Shown here piece after piece: positions 59,600-64,000 of a stretch of DNA of 64,000 bases (its first letter is position 1; each line of letters opens with the position of its first letter). The translations under genes and the position numbers were made by a program. The notes under the pieces were generated by a model, which ran no database searches, was not told the DNA's origin, and worked only from the letters and a program-made list of their open reading frames with translations. Source of the DNA: Phytoseiulus persimilis (lineage: Eukaryota; Arthropoda; Arachnida; Mesostigmata; Phytoseiidae); the NCBI GenBank assembly GCA_037576195.1, contig CM075104.1:16446211-16510210 (forward strand), read 5' to 3'.

Positions 59600-60091
59600 A
59601 ACCGCCTGGAACTCTGAGCTCCATGGGGAGAAATAGTTTGTGGTGCCTACATCGAGAGATGTTTCTAGTGTGAATCGTCGTTTTTGAAAAGGTGTCCAAT
59701 CTGAAGCGATCGTGGTCCGGATTCAGTGACTGAGCGACCTCCCATCAACAGTGCACTCAACACAAATAAATGACTCAAGTTTACGAATAATTGTGATAGT
59801 TCACGACTCGTTCTTCGAGTATCGACCGCCCTGAAGCCGATGAAGCGATCGGGAATATTTCTACTCGCACAGGTAGAAAATGTGGTGTGAATAACTTTGC
59901 CCACGATCAAAATTTTTTGATAACCAAAAGACATCTTGATTTATTCTCAGTATAATGGCTCGCCTCGAGAGGCTCTATTTGAGACCGGGGGGATGGGAAA
60001 TGGCGCGAACATTATCCGTAAGGAATAGTTCTTGTCCAGCGGAATCCCAGCGTTTGCTTCTGTCTTATATACACAACACAGTGTCCTACAG
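59600..60091. other. 3' flank of the NuMA-like gene and of the RT remnant; nothing recognised
   Basis: About 500 bp without a gene. The 3' UTR of the retrotransposon remnant (read on -) should lie here, but no poly(A)/poly(T) tail marks its end. Confidence 0.4.
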
Positions 60092-61398
60092 TCAGAAAAA
60101 CCGCAGTCTAACATTCGTGTCCTCCGCCAGGAGTGACTTGAGCCTTCTCTTGAATAATTCTCTAGAGTTGATCTTCCGTATTTCTTCAGGTAAAGAGTTC
60201 CAGAGGTTGGCTGCCCTCACGTAGTAGGAATCTCTACCCAGTTTCGTGATTCTTCTTTCGAGTTTGATTAGTCTCGAACCCTCTGCCCTTGTATTCTTTC
60301 CAGTCCCCAGCAGCTTTAGGTCTAAAACCACAGGTCCCTGCTTGGTTATCTGTTCGTGCAGGAAGTTGCACACATTGAAGGTCAAGGCCGACGGCAGGGG
60401 GAGGACGTTCAGATCTTTAAATGCGTGTATTCTTCTTTCTGGACGTGATAACGCTCTGAGAGCTCTTCTTTGGAGTGTGAATAGTTTCTTGAGCTGGGCC
60501 TTCGGTGCCATACAACAGAAACCCGCGCAGTAGTTGAGATGCGAGTGGAAGTAAGCGTTGTAAACAAGTTTAGCTGTATCGTAACCAGCTTGTTCACAGA
60601 GGTTTTTACAAAGGAAAGTCGCTTTTTGGAGCTTTTTGCTTAGCTCCTCGACGTGCGCCGACAACAACAGTCTCGAATCCACTATGCAGCCCAAGAACTT
60701 TGTATGGGTAACTTTGTCAATAAGCCTACCATCTACCACTACATTTAGTTCGGGTGATTCGTCGTTGAGGTGATTCGCCGAACACCATTTGTCTATGCTC
60801 GTGAGATCATTTTGCATAATTTTCTCCAGTTCCGAGTAGTTGTTCGCTTCGTATATCACACTTGTATCGTCCGCAAATATGTTTACATTACAGACGGCAG
60901 ATCATTAATTACCACCAAGAATCCTACTGGGCCGAAGATACTCCCTTTGGGCAGACCTAGTTTGACGTTAAGAGGTGGAGTTGAGACTCCCTCTAGTTCG
61001 ATGTATTGTTTTCGGTCTGTGAGGTAGGAGTCCATCAGACTTAACGCTTGGCGGTTGACGCCATACGCGCCCAGTTTCGCCAATAGGATCTCCTTTTACA
61101 CTGAGTCAAAAGCTTTTTTCATATCAATCAGAAGGGCTCCAGATACCTCACCCCTTTCGAGTCCGCTTCTGATGTGCTCAACTGTCTTGACGACAGCGTG
61201 CACTGTGCTTCGATTTCTTCGATAGCCGAACTGATTTCCATAAATAATATTGTTGGTCTCCAGAAAGTCTGTGAGCTGTGTGACCAATATTTTCCGACCA
61301 CCTTGTTCATGGTCGGGTGTGCCGAGATTGGTCTGAAGTCGCATGGGGACTTTGGGGTTTTGACTTTTGAAATTGGGACTACTCTGGCAACCTTGTCG
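60092..61398 (-). pseudogene. 5'-truncated non-LTR retrotransposon reverse transcriptase
   Basis: Reading leftwards from 61,398: PISKVKTPKSPCDFRPIS, then after a 1 nt shift ILVTQLTDFLETNN, QFGYRRNRSTVHAVVKT and LLIDMKKAFDSV. A stop codon, GLPKGSIFGPVGFLVVINDL, another shift, and the catalytic FADDTS follow. It ends with the usual C-terminal domain (KLVYNAYFHSHLNYCAGF, LWNSLPEEIR). These are the RT fingers, palm and thumb of a Jockey/CR1-like LINE. The two frameshifts, one nonsense codon and missing endonuclease make it a dead copy truncated at its 5' end, next to the tandem array at 61,441. Confidence 0.85.
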
Positions 61399-61440
61399 TG
61401 GCGGTCAGCGCCACGCGGTTTTCGGAACTTCGAGAATTTT

Positions 61441-62330
61441 AGGAGTTCTGTTCACAGAACTCTCACAGGAATCAAGTCCGAGAATTTTCGGGATGATAAA
61501 CCCAAAAATCATCGGAGTTCTGCCCACGGAGCCCTTACAAGAGTTACGTCCGAGGATCTTCCGGAAACAAAACCCGAAAATCGTCGTGCTTCGATCCACA
61601 GAGTTTACAAGAGTCAAGTTTGAGAATCTACGGGATAGGAAACCTGGAAATATTACGAAGATTCTTAGTGTCAAGTCCTATAGCAGCGCAGTGAACCGAG
61701 CTCCGATGATTTCCCGGTTCCCTATTCCGAAGATTCTCGGAGTTGAATTCTACTGCAGCGCAGTGAATAGAGCTCCGATCATTTCCGATTTCCGGTCTCC
61801 TTGCTCTGATTATTTTCGGAGTAGAATCCCATTGCCGCTCAGTGAATAGACTTGAGAGAATTTTCGGTTTCCTTGTTCCGGAGACTTTCGGAATCGAATC
61901 CCATTGCAGCGCAAGGAATAGAGCTCCGATGATTCCCGCGTTCCTTATTCCGAAGATTCTCGGAGTCATCGAGTCCTAAGGCAGCGCAGTGAACAGGTCT
62001 CCTATAATTCTCTGGTTCCTTATTCCGGAGACGAACATCGTCTTTCTTGTGCGCATTGAGGGACAGCAAGATCGGAATTCGAAAACATCGGAATAACGAG
62101 TCCCAACCTTATCGGAATGACGTCCAAATAGATTCCACTCCGAGGACCATCGAAATGTCGAACACGAAGTCGGAATGATGTCCAACGGTGCACAGCAAGA
62201 TTCCACTCCGAAAATCACCGGAATGAAAAAACCGAGAATTCTCTTAGTTCTATCCACTGCGCTGAAAAAGGAAGGAACGACGAGGATCTCCGGGACAAGG
62301 AACCCAAGATCCAAGATATCTTACAGTTCT
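61441..62330. repeat. 72-75 bp tandem array that changes orientation
   Basis: Units start at 61,441, 61,513 and 61,585 (spacing exactly 72) with AGTTCTG...CAC and TCCGAGAAT...CGG blocks. From about 61,670 to 62,040 the same unit runs in reverse complement (GCAGCGCAG landmarks near 61,683, 61,755, 61,833, 61,907, 61,981). Around 62,180-62,330 forward-type units appear again. Being multiples of three, the first units keep a 24-residue periodic frame on both strands. Unit identity is moderate. Confidence 0.7.
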
Positions 62331-62339
62331 ATCCTTCGT

Positions 62340-63010
62340 TCTGTGGCCTCATCCTGAGAGAACACAGGCGGCTTCCCTCCTTTTTACGGAACTATCTGAG
62401 CGGGACTCGTTATGGGTGGTTGAGCTCTCTGAGGGAAAATAAAACGAGCCAGACTTTCTTCGCGAGTTCCGCTCCAAATATACCGCATGAGACGGAGACC
62501 CCGAAACGCTCGCCCACAAGGGAATCGATCACAAATCCTGCCCGGATTCCAAGGAATCCGTCCCCGAAGAAGGGGAAGGCCACCGGAAGTCAGTCTCTAT
62601 GCCTGACGTGTTCAGCTCAACTATGGTGCATTTTCAACTATTCCAGTCGTGGTATCGATTGCTCAGTTCGGGCGGAGATTGCCTTGGATAGCGAGATCCG
62701 GAGCTTGATCGGTGTCCACAACCACCCTACGGATCTCGGAGGCCAAGCGCGATTGGGGTTGGAGTGACAAAGTGGCTGCTCATGCTCAGGGAGGAACCCG
62801 AAGCCTCACCGGCGATGGCGACACTAGATGGGCGTCGGAAATACGATTTCTTCAAGTTCTATCGAGTTCTCACGCTTTAGTGTCTCCGTAAGGCCAAGGT
62901 TGACGACGCCGTTCGGCCGCGAAAAGTGAGAATCCTTTCACAGCTGCATGTCATCATCGGAGAGTTTGGGATCCGGGACTACACCATAACGCGTGGCGGC
63001 AACCGAGTCC
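62340..63010. other. no gene recognised
   Basis: A Ser/Pro-rich + frame at 62,420-62,767 has no domain and no clear splice partners. Nothing else was seen. Confidence 0.3.
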
Positions 63011-63891
63011 TCAGTTTCGAACTGCTTTTCCTTGGAGCCGCTCCGCGAGGCGATGATGTTGCGAGTTGACGCAATCTATGCGGTTGTTGTCTTCGGTTTC
63101 GGCTAGCAACTCTTCACAATCCACGCTAACTTCGAGGGTTCTGTGATTACCATCGATTAAATATACAACCGAATATTGAGGATTGCTTGACCATTCGAAG
63201 TGCCACAAGGCGTTCAAGCTGCTAGAGCAATCACCTGCGTGAGAGGAAACAGGGCACATCGCAATCTATTCCTCGTATTCATTCTCTTTGTTACTCGAAC
63301 TGAGTGAAAATAAGAAGCAAGTGATCTGTTCCTACCTATTTCCGGTGAAAACTGCGTGTCATTCTTCTCTTCCTCCTCAATGAAGGGATGATCCCCCTCG
63401 CCTTCATGACCCCGAACTATGCAGCTGCATACGCTGAAGTGATCCAGCTCCTGGAGCGGGAAATTCCCGATTATCAGCCCGCCGCAAATCAAGGGCAATG
63501 GCGATACGGCAATGCGAACAGTGATTCGGACTGAATTCCCAGATGCGCGCAGCTTTGGATGCTTGCTTCAGTTTGCGCAGTGCTTGGTGAAAGACGTCGG
63601 GAGCTAAGAGTCGGTCTGGCTGCAGAAGCCAGGCGTCTGGGTCCTGTGCTGAGCAAGTTTCTAGCTTTCTCAGCACTCCCTCGGCTTCCTCCCGACGCCA
63701 TACTCTCAACCTTCGTTGAGTGCGCGAACGAAGCCCTCTAAGTCAGCGACCAAGTCAGTCGAGCGCCGGTGTCCTTCGAGTTGCTGTTGAAGAACACTTG
63801 GTTCTGAGTCGTAGTACGCTCGTCTCTCACTGTCAATCGTTCCAGCTCGTGTCTTTCCTGAAGTAGTTCTGGAACGAGTGGCTCGTGGCAA
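63011..63891 (-). CDS. coding-like segments of an unrecognised gene
   Basis: Three - strand pieces look protein-like: 63,891-63,706 (YYDSEPSVLQQQLEGHRR, DLEGFVRALNEG), 63,709-63,404 (WLLQPDRLLAPDVFHQALRK) and 63,259-63,011 (LNALWHFEWSSNPQYSVVYL, then EELLAETEDNNRIDC). The first two overlap in different frames around 63,706, so an intron or a frameshift must intervene if they belong together. No domain is recognised, and the 5' end would lie near or beyond the right edge. Confidence 0.25.
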
Positions 63892-64000
63892 TAGGTCCTG
63901 AAGCTCTCTCTGTACACCGCTGGGTCGATCGTATGAACTACATAATCGAATCGAACAAACGGTTTCTGAAGCGTTTTCTGAAGCCCCCCCCCCCCGCTGC

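Overview
This is a 64 kb piece of an animal nuclear genome, most likely an arthropod and possibly a compact-genome mite. That placement is inferred from gene content, roughly balanced GC and many short GT-AG introns (about 50-250 bp); no marker in the window settles the species. The two halves differ sharply.

Left part (1-25,000): mostly mobile-element debris. It holds ORF1 of a non-LTR retrotransposon (72-854, -), two apparently intact Mutator-like (MULE) transposase genes with N-terminal FLYWCH zinc fingers (6,373-7,902 and 14,584-16,145, both -), a dead MULE fragment (about 2,875-3,200), hAT fragments, a 1.6 kb imperfect inverted repeat (about 3,530-5,095), a 137 bp palindromic element (12,483-12,619), a dispersed repeat present twice (about 5,695 and 19,222) and a decayed CYP4-type P450 (21,794-23,602, -). 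The second MULE is bounded by inverted arrays of 17 bp tandem units, like Drosophila Foldback/NOF elements, and sits inside a broken hAT transposase.

Right part (26,000-59,600): a gene-dense block. In order: RpS3 (-), CTU1 tRNA thiolase (+), an unrecognised gene (+), two tandem DEG/ENaC channel genes (+), POLR2K (-), an EHMT/G9a H3K9 methyltransferase (+), a DUS1L-type tRNA dihydrouridine synthase (-) and, divergent from it, a long coiled-coil NuMA/Mud-like spindle protein (+). Most exon chains given here keep phase across every junction, so these genes look intact. They are housekeeping, chromatin, tRNA-modification, spindle and channel genes, with no sign of a shared pathway.

Right edge (60,000-64,000): a 5'-truncated, frame-broken reverse transcriptase (-), a 72-75 bp tandem array that switches orientation, and poorly defined coding-like sequence.

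Recurrent theme: at four loci (964-2,347; 14,191-17,038; 39,939-40,640; 61,441-62,330) short tandem repeats occur as arrays in opposite orientations. Two of them use 17 bp units with an ATTGGGC-like core, and one of these lies inside an intron of the second DEG/ENaC gene. The two channel genes also lack the family's usual HG gating motif and GxS selectivity filter.
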